DNA from: Pedobacter sp. KBW06
Lineage (GTDB): Bacteria; Bacteroidota; Bacteroidia; Sphingobacteriales; Sphingobacteriaceae
DNA: 64,000 nt
Assembly (NCBI RefSeq): GCF_003852525.1
Contig: NZ_QAJL01000005.1
Coordinates: 879,230-943,229 of the forward strand
Direction of reading: 5' to 3'
Position 1 is the first letter of the stretch. Every line of letters starts with the position of its first letter. Below the pieces are notes generated by a model that was not told the origin of the DNA, did not search any database, and saw only the letters and a program-made list of their open reading frames with translations. Both the position numbers and the translations under genes were made by a program. Of the stretch, positions 36,219 to 45,084 are shown in pieces.

Positions 36219-37196
36219 ATGCGCAAGTTCAAATATTTAATATTCGCAGTTATAACCGTCATCACAGCCTGCAACAAAAGTAAATTTGATGACCTCAGCG
36301 GAGAAGAAACGATAAGCGGTACTGCAATCATCGCAGATACCCTGAACGGAAACCTGAAATATACAATCCTTAAAAATACAGCTGTTTACCTCGCCAATCT
36401 TAATGGCAGCGGTACTTACCTCTATTCGGTAAACACAAACGATCAGGGAAAATATAGTTTTTCAGGAATTCAAAAGGAAAAAGCCTACAAAATATACGCT
36501 TCAACCGATACCGGAACTGTAAAATTTTATGGCGTCAAAGAATTTCAGGCGAACAGTTATCCCATTAGTCAAACAGATTCGCTCAAACTATTTCCTGCAA
36601 CAAACAATCAGAACGGTATTCATTTTATTTTAAGAGCTGCCGACGGATCAAAACTACAAAACACAACTGCATGGGTATTTACCAGCCCTACCGCCTTTAA
36701 CTCCGGTACATCCGAGGGAAAATTATTTGATTTGACAACCAATATCTACGGAGTTGCGAATAAATTTAATATTCCTGCAGGCACCTATTACATCCGCGTA
36801 AAAACACAAAGTGGAAACCAAACTTTGCAGGGACAGGAGACCGTTCTGCTAACCGCGACCGGAATTAAGACCGCAACAATAAAGCTTGCGCCTTACAGCG
36901 CAAATAACAACGGAATGGGGATCAAAGTACTTGATACCTTTAACACTCCGGTAAATACAGCAACAATTTACTGTTACCGCAGCCAGGCCGTATTTCAGCT
37001 TGACGTTAACAATACCAACAGTCTTTTTAACATTACCAGTAATTCATCTGGCGATGCATCCCTATTTAATATCGATCCCGCTACATATTATCTTCGGGTG
37101 ATGAAAATCGTTGGTAAGGATACACTAAGGGCAGAAGAGAGTATTGTCGTAAATACTACAGGCACTACTAATAAAACAATTGTAATAAAAAAGTAA
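36219..37196 (+). CDS. Lipoprotein with repeated beta-sandwich domains
   Basis: A 325-residue lipoprotein: signal peptide with lipobox ITAC before NKSK. Three related domains of about 90 residues follow, each like a carboxypeptidase-regulatory or prealbumin-like sandwich (NDQGKYSFSGIQKEKAYKIY; NIYGVANKFNIPAGTYYIRV; NSSGDASLFNIDPATYYLRV). Domains 2 and 3 are clear paralogues. It starts 3 bp after the outer-membrane-like gene and is the last of the peptidase operon. A surface-exposed binding or structural role is likely; substrate unknown. Confidence 0.65.
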   Translation: MRKFKYLIFAVITVITACNKSKFDDLSGEETISGTAIIADTLNGNLKYTILKNTAVYLANLNGSGTYLYSVNTNDQGKYSFSGIQKEKAYKIYASTDTGTVKFYGVKEFQANSYPISQTDSLKLFPATNNQNGIHFILRAADGSKLQNTTAWVFTSPTAFNSGTSEGKLFDLTTNIYGVANKFNIPAGTYYIRVKTQSGNQTLQGQETVLLTATGIKTATIKLAPYSANNNGMGIKVLDTFNTPVNTATIYCYRSQAVFQLDVNNTNSLFNITSNSSGDASLFNIDPATYYLRVMKIVGKDTLRAEESIVVNTTGTTNKTIVIKK

Positions 37197-37396
37197 TGAG
37201 ATACAGAAACAGTAAGTTACTCCCCAGGAACCTACCCTGACTCAGGGCCATCATGACGCCCTCAGTATTTCACTGAGCTAAAGCAAGCCTGAATTGGCAA
37301 ACCTGTTGGAGCCCATTTTTTTTGAAAAAATATTTGTATAAAATTCATTTTTATATCAAATTCATCAAAAATTTAATCCAATAAAACATTAACGTT

Positions 37397-39673
37397 ATGA
37401 CTCTCATTCTCTCTGGTCACTTACAACTGTTAAGTACCGAAGACACGGGTACGGTTGCCGCATTAGACGGACAGCAAAAAGTACTCGCCACCACCACGAC
37501 AACCGCCGACGGCCGCTTTACATTCAATGCAGAGATCGCCGGACCTGGATGCAGATTGTATGGTTTTCCAGGCCAATCGCTAAATGATGATTCCATCGCA
37601 TCTGCGCTGCAAACGCCGGACGCTGTTTATTATGAAGCCCTGATTCCTGAAACCACATCTCCCTGGATCAGCCTATACTTAAATGCGGGTTCATCGATGG
37701 TAACTGCGGCCCACAAAGCCAATATTGCGGAGAACCAGGTACAAAAAAAGGTAAAATCCTTACTTTTCGGAGAAGCAGTTGGCTTATTTATGCCCGGATA
37801 TACCGCAGATTTCATTGCACACATTGCTCATCCTGAAATTTTCGATGCCAGTCTTTTTCTGTCAAAATCATTGACGGCAGGCGGACCGGCCGCACTATCA
37901 GACCAATTGCTCCATCAAACTGATCCGGAAAATAACAAAGCCCCGGCATTCGCAACACCAAAAACAGCAGCTGTGAGTACAGAAGCACCGGTATCAGCAA
38001 TTGCTGAAGCCCCCTCGTCCATTGTTATTCCTCGATCTGCAACCTGGGCATGTAACGTACCGGACTGGCTGGATACATTAGATGCTGAAGGTGGTGTATA
38101 TACAGACACGATGACTACCCTATCCGAAGTATCTGATGGTCTTGCCGCGAGCGTCGGTACTGAAGCTGCCGGACTTAGCCTTGGGGATCTGGCAGCGAAC
38201 ATCGGTAAATCGGCCGCAGGAAGCCTGGTTTCTTTTGCAGCTTCCCAGCTTTTTGGCCTGGTGGAAGGATGGATTTTTGGACAACCGGTGAACCCGGTAT
38301 TGGAAATACTGCAGAATATTTCAAAACAGTTGCAAACGGTGATCAATAATCAGATAAAGGTGTTGAATGACCTTAATGCAATTATGAACGTATTGCATAC
38401 CATACAGCAAGATGCCATTCTTGAACATTTAACTCAGCCGCTGACCACGATTCAGGCGAACGCACAAAATGCTTATAACTTTAGTATCAGCAGCAAATCC
38501 GGCGTCCCATCAGCAATGCTGATAACCGCTGCCGGTAACATCACTGATCCCAATGTGGGCGTCACCTGGGCTTTGCAGGACATGCACAACCTAATTACAG
38601 GGGCCAGCGGTGCGATGCCACTTCCGCAAGCCGTTTTTGAATGTTATCCAAAGCCATCCAGCGTCAACGGGCTGAACCAAAATTTCCTTTCCAATGAGAA
38701 CTTTTATTTAAAGATACAAGGCCTGTATCACTACTATGCAAGTATCCAAACCCAGGGCGTTCAACTCGTAATGCAGGCATACAATTACCTGCAGAACCAA
38801 AATATTTCGAATAACAGTACCCCATATCCGGCAAGCCCTTCTGCCATCAGTTATTACAATAACTGGCTCATCGGTGGATCAACGGCAAACGGGACAATAC
38901 CAAACCTGGTCATCCAGCGCGAAGGCTACCGTGCCTCCTTTCAAGCCTACTACCAAAACTTTCAGGGATATATGGGAGCACTACCGGACGATATGGCGAT
39001 TTGCCTGGTTCCACATTCCAGCGGACAGATAGCGCCGATTTTCTACAGCATTGAGGGTGGATTTTTAGTGCTTGGTTATGTATCTTATTTATTCCGGATC
39101 TGGACAGCAGGAAACGATGTACTGAACGTTCAACCGTTTGGAACTGTTCAAAACTGGGGCTTGCCAGCTGTTTTACAGAACGCTTTTCACTATCCATCGC
39201 CGCAGGATCTGCAAAATATGATCGGAGAAGGTATTGGGAACAACGGAAATTACTATTCCTACCTGCAAGCTCAGGGCTTTACAGATGATTCAGCAACGTA
39301 TGGCACCAGTTATTTTCAGCAGGCTACTATATGGACCAACACCCATGGCAATTATAATTCGGTCCATTACTACCACTTTAACTGGCCCTCATGGACACCT
39401 CAATATAATCCCATTGATATTAACGGCCACAAGCTCCAAATGGAGGGCATGACACCTCCTCCGGCACATTATTCCGGGATTCAGGGCAACCTGCCAATCG
39501 GCATATCATTACAGGGAAATCCGGGCGGTAGCTTTAATACAGGTTTTTATTCTTCTAATCCATACAATCCACATCAGGACCCGGCAGCCTGGAACTCCCC
39601 AACCAACCAGATTTACGGCGGTTTGATTGTTGCTGAGGTCAGTACTTTTACAGCGGCTGCATCGTCAGATTAA
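37397..39673 (+). CDS. Helical protein with hydrophobic segment, toxin-like layout
   Basis: A 758-residue protein with no signal peptide. The N-terminal 75 residues look like a small beta-sandwich (LQLLSTEDTGTVAALDGQQK). Residues 75-260 are Ala-rich with low complexity near 175-200. A hydrophobic segment near 272-296 (SAAGSLVSFAASQLFGLVEG) is followed at once by a long amphipathic coil (ILQNISKQLQTVINNQIKVL) and then an aromatic, Asn/Tyr-rich C-terminal half. The same hydrophobic-then-coil order is seen in the 1065-residue protein at 20529. Not recognised; a pore-forming or secreted toxin-like protein is one reading. Lies 200 bp after the lipoprotein gene and ends at a convergent terminator. 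Confidence 0.6.
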   Translation: MTLILSGHLQLLSTEDTGTVAALDGQQKVLATTTTTADGRFTFNAEIAGPGCRLYGFPGQSLNDDSIASALQTPDAVYYEALIPETTSPWISLYLNAGSSMVTAAHKANIAENQVQKKVKSLLFGEAVGLFMPGYTADFIAHIAHPEIFDASLFLSKSLTAGGPAALSDQLLHQTDPENNKAPAFATPKTAAVSTEAPVSAIAEAPSSIVIPRSATWACNVPDWLDTLDAEGGVYTDTMTTLSEVSDGLAASVGTEAAGLSLGDLAANIGKSAAGSLVSFAASQLFGLVEGWIFGQPVNPVLEILQNISKQLQTVINNQIKVLNDLNAIMNVLHTIQQDAILEHLTQPLTTIQANAQNAYNFSISSKSGVPSAMLITAAGNITDPNVGVTWALQDMHNLITGASGAMPLPQAVFECYPKPSSVNGLNQNFLSNENFYLKIQGLYHYYASIQTQGVQLVMQAYNYLQNQNISNNSTPYPASPSAISYYNNWLIGGSTANGTIPNLVIQREGYRASFQAYYQNFQGYMGALPDDMAICLVPHSSGQIAPIFYSIEGGFLVLGYVSYLFRIWTAGNDVLNVQPFGTVQNWGLPAVLQNAFHYPSPQDLQNMIGEGIGNNGNYYSYLQAQGFTDDSATYGTSYFQQATIWTNTHGNYNSVHYYHFNWPSWTPQYNPIDINGHKLQMEGMTPPPAHYSGIQGNLPIGISLQGNPGGSFNTGFYSSNPYNPHQDPAAWNSPTNQIYGGLIVAEVSTFTAAASSD

Positions 39674-39705
39674 AAACCAAACCACCTCAACATTGGAAGA
39701 AAAAT

Positions 39706-39737
39706 TGGCCGGATTCCTTAATCAAGCAATCCGGCCA
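39706..39737. terminator. Bidirectional terminator between convergent genes
   Basis: TGGCCGGATT (39706-39715) and AATCCGGCCA (39728-39737) form a perfect 10-bp GC-rich stem with a 12-base loop. An A-rich flank on the left gives a U run on the minus strand. It separates the genes ending at 39673 and 39755. Confidence 0.8.
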
Positions 39738-39754
39738 TTAAATCAGCCATACCA

Positions 39755-40249
39755 TTAATGTCTTCTTGGTGAAGATCTGGTATGAGGCCTCACATAAGTT
39801 CCATTCTTACGGGTATAACCTTTAACCTGAACCGCTCCACCACCGGCGCTTGGTGTTGAAGATTTTCCTGCGACCGAACCACCACTAGTCAACGAATTGG
39901 AAACACCATTATAGGCATAGCCCCTCCCTTCTGTAAACTCCAGATTTTGAACTTGTCTCCTGTTGAGTTTCTTCAGTTTTTTCCAGCTGGTCAAATACCC
40001 GCTGTATCCGTTAAACTGACCATACTTTATTTTCTGCCGCTTACTTCCTCTCCGGTAAACAAAGGCATTCTTTGCAGGAATCGTCGTTACGAGCGAATCA
40101 TCATTTTCTGTTGAGTAGACGGGTGTATCTGCATCAGAAACAACAAGATAGGAACTTGCACTGCAACCGGATAGCATAAGCAATATTGCCAAAGACATCA
40201 AAACGAATCGGTTTGTAGGTTTATTCAGTTTATGAAATAATTTAATCAT
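39755..40249 (-). CDS. SH3-like lipoprotein
   Basis: A 164-residue lipoprotein: signal peptide with lipobox LSGC before SAS. An SH3-like part (VSDADTPVYSTENDDSLVTT; KIKYGQFNGYSGYLTSWKKL) spans residues 35-95. The C terminus, VKGYTRKNGTYVRPHTRSSP, is a short motif common at the end of Bacteroidota envelope and phage-related proteins. The direct-repeat element at 40337 lies about 90 bp upstream. Role unknown; likely envelope-associated. Confidence 0.65.
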   Translation of the reverse strand: MIKLFHKLNKPTNRFVLMSLAILLMLSGCSASSYLVVSDADTPVYSTENDDSLVTTIPAKNAFVYRRGSKRQKIKYGQFNGYSGYLTSWKKLKKLNRRQVQNLEFTEGRGYAYNGVSNSLTSGGSVAGKSSTPSAGGGAVQVKGYTRKNGTYVRPHTRSSPRRH

Positions 40250-40639
40250 GTGAATTTATTTAGTTTACACAAAAATAAAGGCGATTAATAGCCTGGCAAA
40301 ACGGGAAACCGTAAAGGGCTGGCAGTAACATGTTTTAAACAAATCGTATCAATATTTCGACAGATCATATCGATCTTAAAAGACGGGATCATCTTACATT
40401 ATAATTGAATTATATTTAATCTAGTGAAGAACACACTCATCATACTCAATGACGATAACAGACTTCATTATTAAAAATAAATTCTCTCATTATGGCAAAT
40501 ACCAGACAAAACCGCATCTTCTCTAACCACCTCATTTTCGTTAAACCAATAGAAACAGGAAATTTAATTGAGCCGGTGATGCTTTCTGCATGATCCTGTT
40601 AACAGCACCTCAGGTTTTATCTGTCCCCGATTCCGGAAT
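40250..40639. other. Divergent intergenic region with a direct-repeat element
   Basis: 390 bp between the SH3 lipoprotein and the GT2 gene. The main feature is the element at 40337-40374. A 33-codon open frame at 40492-40593 has no convincing ribosome-binding site and is not called. Confidence 0.5.
40337..40374. promoter_or_regulatory. Direct-repeat element, copy 1
   Basis: ATCGTATCAAT (40343-40353) and ATCATATCGAT (40364-40374) are direct repeats with 21 bp from start to start, preceded by AAACAA. The same design occurs at 56389-56426; the first 17 bases are identical there, and the spacer also shares ACAG. A spacing of two helical turns is typical of LytTR-type response regulators, so a shared activator is inferred. 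It is 88 bp upstream of the 40249 gene and 266 bp upstream of the GT2 gene. Confidence 0.6.
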
Positions 40640-41410
40640 ATGAGCTTAAACGAAAACAACCTTACGATTGTCGTTCCATGCTATAATGAATATCAAAGGT
40701 TCCCTACCCCTACCTTTAAACATTACATTTCCAGCAACCCAGCTATTCTCTTCTGTTTTGTTAACGATGGAAGTACCGACGATACCCTCTCTATTTTAAA
40801 TGAGTTAAAAAACCTGAGCCCCGAAAATGTGCTCATTCTGCCATTATCCTACAATGTGGGAAAAGCAGAAGCCATAAGATTTGCCGTGAACCATAATAAA
40901 GGCGAAAAAAGATCAGCCTATATCGCCTTCCTCGATGCCGATCTGTCTACCCCTATCGGGGAACTGCTGAGGGTCTTCTCCATCATGAAAAAGCAAAACC
41001 TGCTGCTCGCTTTTGGCTCAAGGGTATTTGTTTTTGGAAGCAACATCAAGAGAGTAGCCTTGCGTCATTACTTCGGACGCGTGATGGCCACCATGACCAG
41101 TTTGATTTTAGATCTCGCCATTTATGATACCCAATGCGGCATCAAAATATTCAAAAGTGATTTAGCCGATCAGCTCTTTTTCAAAAAATTCATCAGCAGG
41201 TGGCTCTTTGACGTCGAAATATTTGCCAGGATCAAAATGCTGTACGGCGCAGATCAGCTGACCGGGATTATGAAAGAAGTTCCACTGATAGAATGGATTG
41301 AAAAGGGCGACTCAAGGATAAAGTTCGTTGACGTAATTAAAGTCCCCTACCTGCTCATGAAGATTAAAGTTGCTTACAGAAAAAATGGCCGTCACTGGCC
41401 AAAAAGCTGA
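40640..41410 (+). CDS. Family 2 glycosyltransferase (dolichyl-phosphate sugar synthase type)
   Basis: A 256-residue GT2 enzyme. LTIVVPCYNEYQRFP at residue 8, VNDGSTDDTLSIL near 40, NVGKAEAIRFAVNH near 72, and the metal-binding FLDADLSTP near 95. There are no clear membrane helices, unlike GtrB. This type moves a sugar from a nucleotide sugar to polyprenyl phosphate on the inner face of the membrane; the product serves membrane glycosyltransferases such as those encoded at 42994-53000. The DTQCGIKIF motif near 170 is typical of the ALG5/DPM group. First gene of a plus-strand trio, 28 bp before the flavoprotein gene. Confidence 0.88.
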   Translation: MSLNENNLTIVVPCYNEYQRFPTPTFKHYISSNPAILFCFVNDGSTDDTLSILNELKNLSPENVLILPLSYNVGKAEAIRFAVNHNKGEKRSAYIAFLDADLSTPIGELLRVFSIMKKQNLLLAFGSRVFVFGSNIKRVALRHYFGRVMATMTSLILDLAIYDTQCGIKIFKSDLADQLFFKKFISRWLFDVEIFARIKMLYGADQLTGIMKEVPLIEWIEKGDSRIKFVDVIKVPYLLMKIKVAYRKNGRHWPKS

Positions 41411-41438
41411 TAAACCTTAGGCTTAAAACCAAATATAA

Positions 41439-43028
41439 ATGAAAAATGAGAAAGAATACACTGCACTCGTGATCGGGGCAGGTCCGGGCGGACTAACAGC
41501 GGGTTATGAACTGCTCAGCAGGACAAATATCAAAGTCGTCGTTTTTGAGGGATCAAATCATATCGGAGGCATTTCCAAAACCATTAATTACAAAGGCAAC
41601 CGCATCGATATCGGGGGCCACCGGTTTTTCTCCAAATCCGAAAGAGTGATGGAATGGTGGAAGATGTTTTTCCCCATCCAGGACCCAGCTCAGGCTGAGC
41701 CTGAAACCGGAACTGCTGAAGACCAGTATCCCGATCCGGCAACCCTGAAAAAAGTCAATAACGTAATGCTGATCAGAAACCGGCTCTCCAGGATTTTCTA
41801 TTTGCGCCGCTTCTTTGACTATCCTTTGAGCCTTAGCCCAAAGACATTAAAGAACCTGGGAATTACCAGAATCGTAAAAATTGGATGGGGCTACACTTTA
41901 ATCAGGTTCTTTCCCATTAAAAATGAAAAGAATCTTGAAGATTTCTTCATTAACCGCTTTGGAAAAGAACTGTACACTACCTTTTTTAAGGATTATACAG
42001 AAAAAGTCTGGGGCATTCCATGTGATCAGATCCAGTCAGACTGGGGTGCCCAGCGCATAAAAGGTTTATCCGTATCCAAAGCCATTTTCCACGCCATCAC
42101 CATGGCGTTTAAAAAGAACTCGTCCATAGAACAAAAGAAAACGGAAACCAGTTTGATCGACAAGTTTATGTATCCTAAATATGGCCCTGGACAGTTGTGG
42201 GAAGAAGTTGCAGAAATTATAAAAGAAAAAGGCGGACAGGTTATTTGCAACCATACCGTTCACAAAATTGAATGGATCGACAAAGACCATGTTCAGCTCA
42301 CCGTTTTAGATGTCTTAAAAAACGAACGTAAAGTCTACTCAGGAAATTACCTGTTTTCGACCATGCCGGTAAAGGACCTGATCAACAGTATGGGGAATAA
42401 CGTTACAGATCACATCAAACGAATAGCCAATGGACTTCCTTACCGGGACTTTATGACAGTTGGACTGTTGCTCAAAAAATTAAGGGTAAAAAATACCGGA
42501 GAGGCTGATCAGAAACTGATCTCCGACAACTGGATTTATATTCAGGAAAAAGATGTTGCTATCGGAAGATTACAGATCTTTAACAACTGGAGCCCGTATA
42601 TGGTGGCAGATCCGGAAAATGCATGGGTTGGACTGGAGTATTTTTGCAATGAAGGAGATGATTTATGGTCTATGAAAGACGAACAATTTATTAAGTTCGC
42701 CATCGATGAACTCGTTAAGATTGAGATCGTATACCATGAAGATGTTTTAGACAGTACATTGATCCGGGTACCTAAGGCCTATCCTGCCTATTTTGGAACT
42801 TATAACGAGATTGATGACGTCATAGAATTCACCAATTCCTATGAGAACATGTTTCTTATTGGCAGAAACGGCATGCATAAATACAATAACCAGGACCACT
42901 CCATGTTAACCGCAATGGTTGCAGTAGACAATATTATCGGAAATCAAACCGACAAAAGGAACATTTGGGAGATCAACACAGAAATGGAATACCATGAAAA
43001 GGACAAGAAAGCCAAATCCAGCATTTAA
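41439..43028 (+). CDS. UDP-galactopyranose-mutase-like flavoprotein
   Basis: A 529-residue FAD protein. ALVIGAGPGGLTAGYELLSR near residue 9 is the dinucleotide-binding motif; VVVFEGSNHIGGISKT and GNRIDIGGHRFFSKSE follow, as in UDP-galactopyranose mutases and related amine-oxidase-fold enzymes. FKDYTEKVWGIPCDQI near 185 and the C-terminal FLIGRNGMHKYNNQDHSMLT also fit. Members isomerise or oxidise a nucleotide-linked or lipid-linked sugar. It is longer than classical Glf (about 390), so the exact reaction is open. Overlaps the next gene by 35 bp in another frame. Confidence 0.8.
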   Translation: MKNEKEYTALVIGAGPGGLTAGYELLSRTNIKVVVFEGSNHIGGISKTINYKGNRIDIGGHRFFSKSERVMEWWKMFFPIQDPAQAEPETGTAEDQYPDPATLKKVNNVMLIRNRLSRIFYLRRFFDYPLSLSPKTLKNLGITRIVKIGWGYTLIRFFPIKNEKNLEDFFINRFGKELYTTFFKDYTEKVWGIPCDQIQSDWGAQRIKGLSVSKAIFHAITMAFKKNSSIEQKKTETSLIDKFMYPKYGPGQLWEEVAEIIKEKGGQVICNHTVHKIEWIDKDHVQLTVLDVLKNERKVYSGNYLFSTMPVKDLINSMGNNVTDHIKRIANGLPYRDFMTVGLLLKKLRVKNTGEADQKLISDNWIYIQEKDVAIGRLQIFNNWSPYMVADPENAWVGLEYFCNEGDDLWSMKDEQFIKFAIDELVKIEIVYHEDVLDSTLIRVPKAYPAYFGTYNEIDDVIEFTNSYENMFLIGRNGMHKYNNQDHSMLTAMVAVDNIIGNQTDKRNIWEINTEMEYHEKDKKAKSSI

Positions 43029-45084
43029 CCTCCTGAGGGTAAAACCAAAGCTATTCTTTTGGTCATTAATCGTGTTTTTTGCGGCAGCCACATTTATGGT
43101 GCTTAAAAATCAGGCAACATTTTCAAATGCTGCAGTAATTGGGCCCAGAGGGATAGTGGAACATATTAAAATACCTTACAGCTCCAACCAGGATGGGGAT
43201 ATCGGCATGTATACCTATAGCATGACCTTAAAAAATTCCATTCTTTTTTCGGGAACAATTCATCTAACCCCCGACGATTGTATCGGCAACATCCGCATTA
43301 ACGGGCAGCTCCAACCCAAGCTGTTAGAAGAAACGCAGCATCTTTGTGATTGTATCAATGGTTTTTATATCAACCTCAAGCCCTACCTCAGCAAAGGCAA
43401 CAATCAGATCATTATGGAAATCCGGAACACCCATGGATTCTATGGACTGAAAATGACCGATAAGACTTTCTACGAAAAATACATCATTGCGCTGTGCCTC
43501 ATTTTCGCACTCCTGTTGGTTAACCTGAAACAGCTGTTCCTCTACCTTCGTGATCAGTTTGATGCTTTTTTTCAGCAAAACTCATTGTTGTGCCGGTTGG
43601 TTGGCGGGCAACTGTTCCTGCTACTCCTCCTCATCCTGGCAGGAATATGGAAAGACCTTCCCGCGCCCTGGTATAAATGGTCAATTATTGCCCTGTTGAT
43701 CTCTTGCATATGGCTTCCCTTAAACCTCCTGATTTATAAAAAATTCCTGTACGGGAAAGCCGCGTCTTTACTCTTTCTGTTTTCCATATCCATTTCACTG
43801 GCTTATCTGATCGTGATACCGCACAGCGTCTTCTCTTATGACTATGAAGGACACCTGAGCTATATCCGCTACATTATGGAAAGAGGTCATGTACCGGTCT
43901 CTTCAGGGGGATGGTCATTCTATCACCCCTCTTTATACTACCTCAGCATCACGGCACTATTAAAAATCACCAATGCAGGAGGCTATTTTACAGCAGAAGA
44001 ACTTCCAAAAATCATTCAGGCCTGCTCTCTTCTCTTTTTCATGGTGTACGCCTTTTTCTCGCTCAAAACCATAGACAAGGTATTCAGGAATCTGCCTGCT
44101 TTAGCAGATAAAAAGAACGACAGGATATTTAAAACGGCCTACCTGCTGTCGATTGCTGTTTTCCTGTGCTGGCCCTCCAACGCCATCGTTTCAATAAGAG
44201 CAGGAAATGACATTCTGTTTGATCTTTTTTATGCCATGTCCTTCTATTTTATCGTTTGCTGGTGGTTTTCCAAAAAAACAGGTGCATTTGCAGCGGCCTT
44301 GATTTTTGCAGCTTTGGATGTCTGGTCCAAAACCAACGGGCTGATGTTGCTTGGCCTGATTGGCTTTTTACTGCTGATCAGATACTTCCTGGACAAGGAA
44401 AAAACAAGGGACAGGAAAAAGTACTTTTCAAAGCTCTGCCTTTTAGGGATTTTCTCCCTTTTTATTGGTTATTACGCATTCCTGGAAAAATTTGAACGCC
44501 TGAAAGCCGACCCTGATATGCCCATGATTGTTGGCAATGCCAATGGCCTGGGCCCTGGCTTCCTGGTAGAAAACAAACCTGCCAATTATTTCTTCCTGAA
44601 TCCTGTTAAATTTATCAATATCCCTTTCACCAGTTCCCTTGATCCGACCAAGGGAAGAGAGAATTTCTGGTTCTATTTAACAAAGTCCAGCTTGTTTGGT
44701 GAATTTAGCCCTGAAGGAGAACATACCGTCTTGTTTGCAAAAATACTGAGTTTCTTCTTCCTGCTGATCTGGACAATAGGGAGCCTGGGTTTCTGCTTTG
44801 CTTTCAGACAAAAAAACGCTTACATACCTGTATTGGCCAACCTCTGCCTGTTGGTGATGGCCATGATCGTATTCAGAATCTATTACCCCTACTCCTGTTC
44901 CAATGATTTCAGGTACATCTATCCCGCGGTTCTTCCTTTTGCGATCCTCACGGGGAGCACGCTGCTACTCTTAACCAACAACAAATGGCTGAGGTGCCTG
45001 ACGATGGGAATGATGCTCTGTTTTTTAATTGCAGCAGTTGCTTTTCAGCTCAATGTCCTGCACACTTATCCAACCCATTTATAA
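42994..45084 (+). CDS. Polytopic membrane glycosyltransferase-like protein
   Basis: A 696-residue membrane protein. One helix near residues 22-38 is followed by a periplasmic beta-domain of about 110 residues (SNQDGDIGMYTYSMTLKNSI), then roughly eleven helices. A conserved loop after the second of these, SVFSYDYEGHLSYIRYIMER, has the acidic Asp-Tyr-Glu pattern seen in GT39/GT83-like enzymes that use lipid-linked sugars. It begins 35 bp inside the flavoprotein gene and its end overlaps the convergent gene at 45066 by 19 bp, so coupling to the trio is likely. Acceptor unknown. Confidence 0.7.
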   Translation: MKRTRKPNPAFNLLRVKPKLFFWSLIVFFAAATFMVLKNQATFSNAAVIGPRGIVEHIKIPYSSNQDGDIGMYTYSMTLKNSILFSGTIHLTPDDCIGNIRINGQLQPKLLEETQHLCDCINGFYINLKPYLSKGNNQIIMEIRNTHGFYGLKMTDKTFYEKYIIALCLIFALLLVNLKQLFLYLRDQFDAFFQQNSLLCRLVGGQLFLLLLLILAGIWKDLPAPWYKWSIIALLISCIWLPLNLLIYKKFLYGKAASLLFLFSISISLAYLIVIPHSVFSYDYEGHLSYIRYIMERGHVPVSSGGWSFYHPSLYYLSITALLKITNAGGYFTAEELPKIIQACSLLFFMVYAFFSLKTIDKVFRNLPALADKKNDRIFKTAYLLSIAVFLCWPSNAIVSIRAGNDILFDLFYAMSFYFIVCWWFSKKTGAFAAALIFAALDVWSKTNGLMLLGLIGFLLLIRYFLDKEKTRDRKKYFSKLCLLGIFSLFIGYYAFLEKFERLKADPDMPMIVGNANGLGPGFLVENKPANYFFLNPVKFINIPFTSSLDPTKGRENFWFYLTKSSLFGEFSPEGEHTVLFAKILSFFFLLIWTIGSLGFCFAFRQKNAYIPVLANLCLLVMAMIVFRIYYPYSCSNDFRYIYPAVLPFAILTGSTLLLLTNNKWLRCLTMGMMLCFLIAAVAFQLNVLHTYPTHL

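Noticed and set aside
37915..38346. Minus-strand open frame of 143 codons
   Set aside because: Antisense of the Ala-rich part of the 758-residue protein; biased composition explains the open frame.
40492..40593. 33-codon open frame between the SH3 lipoprotein and the GT2 gene
   Set aside because: No clear ribosome-binding site, no recognisable sequence, and its length is expected by chance.
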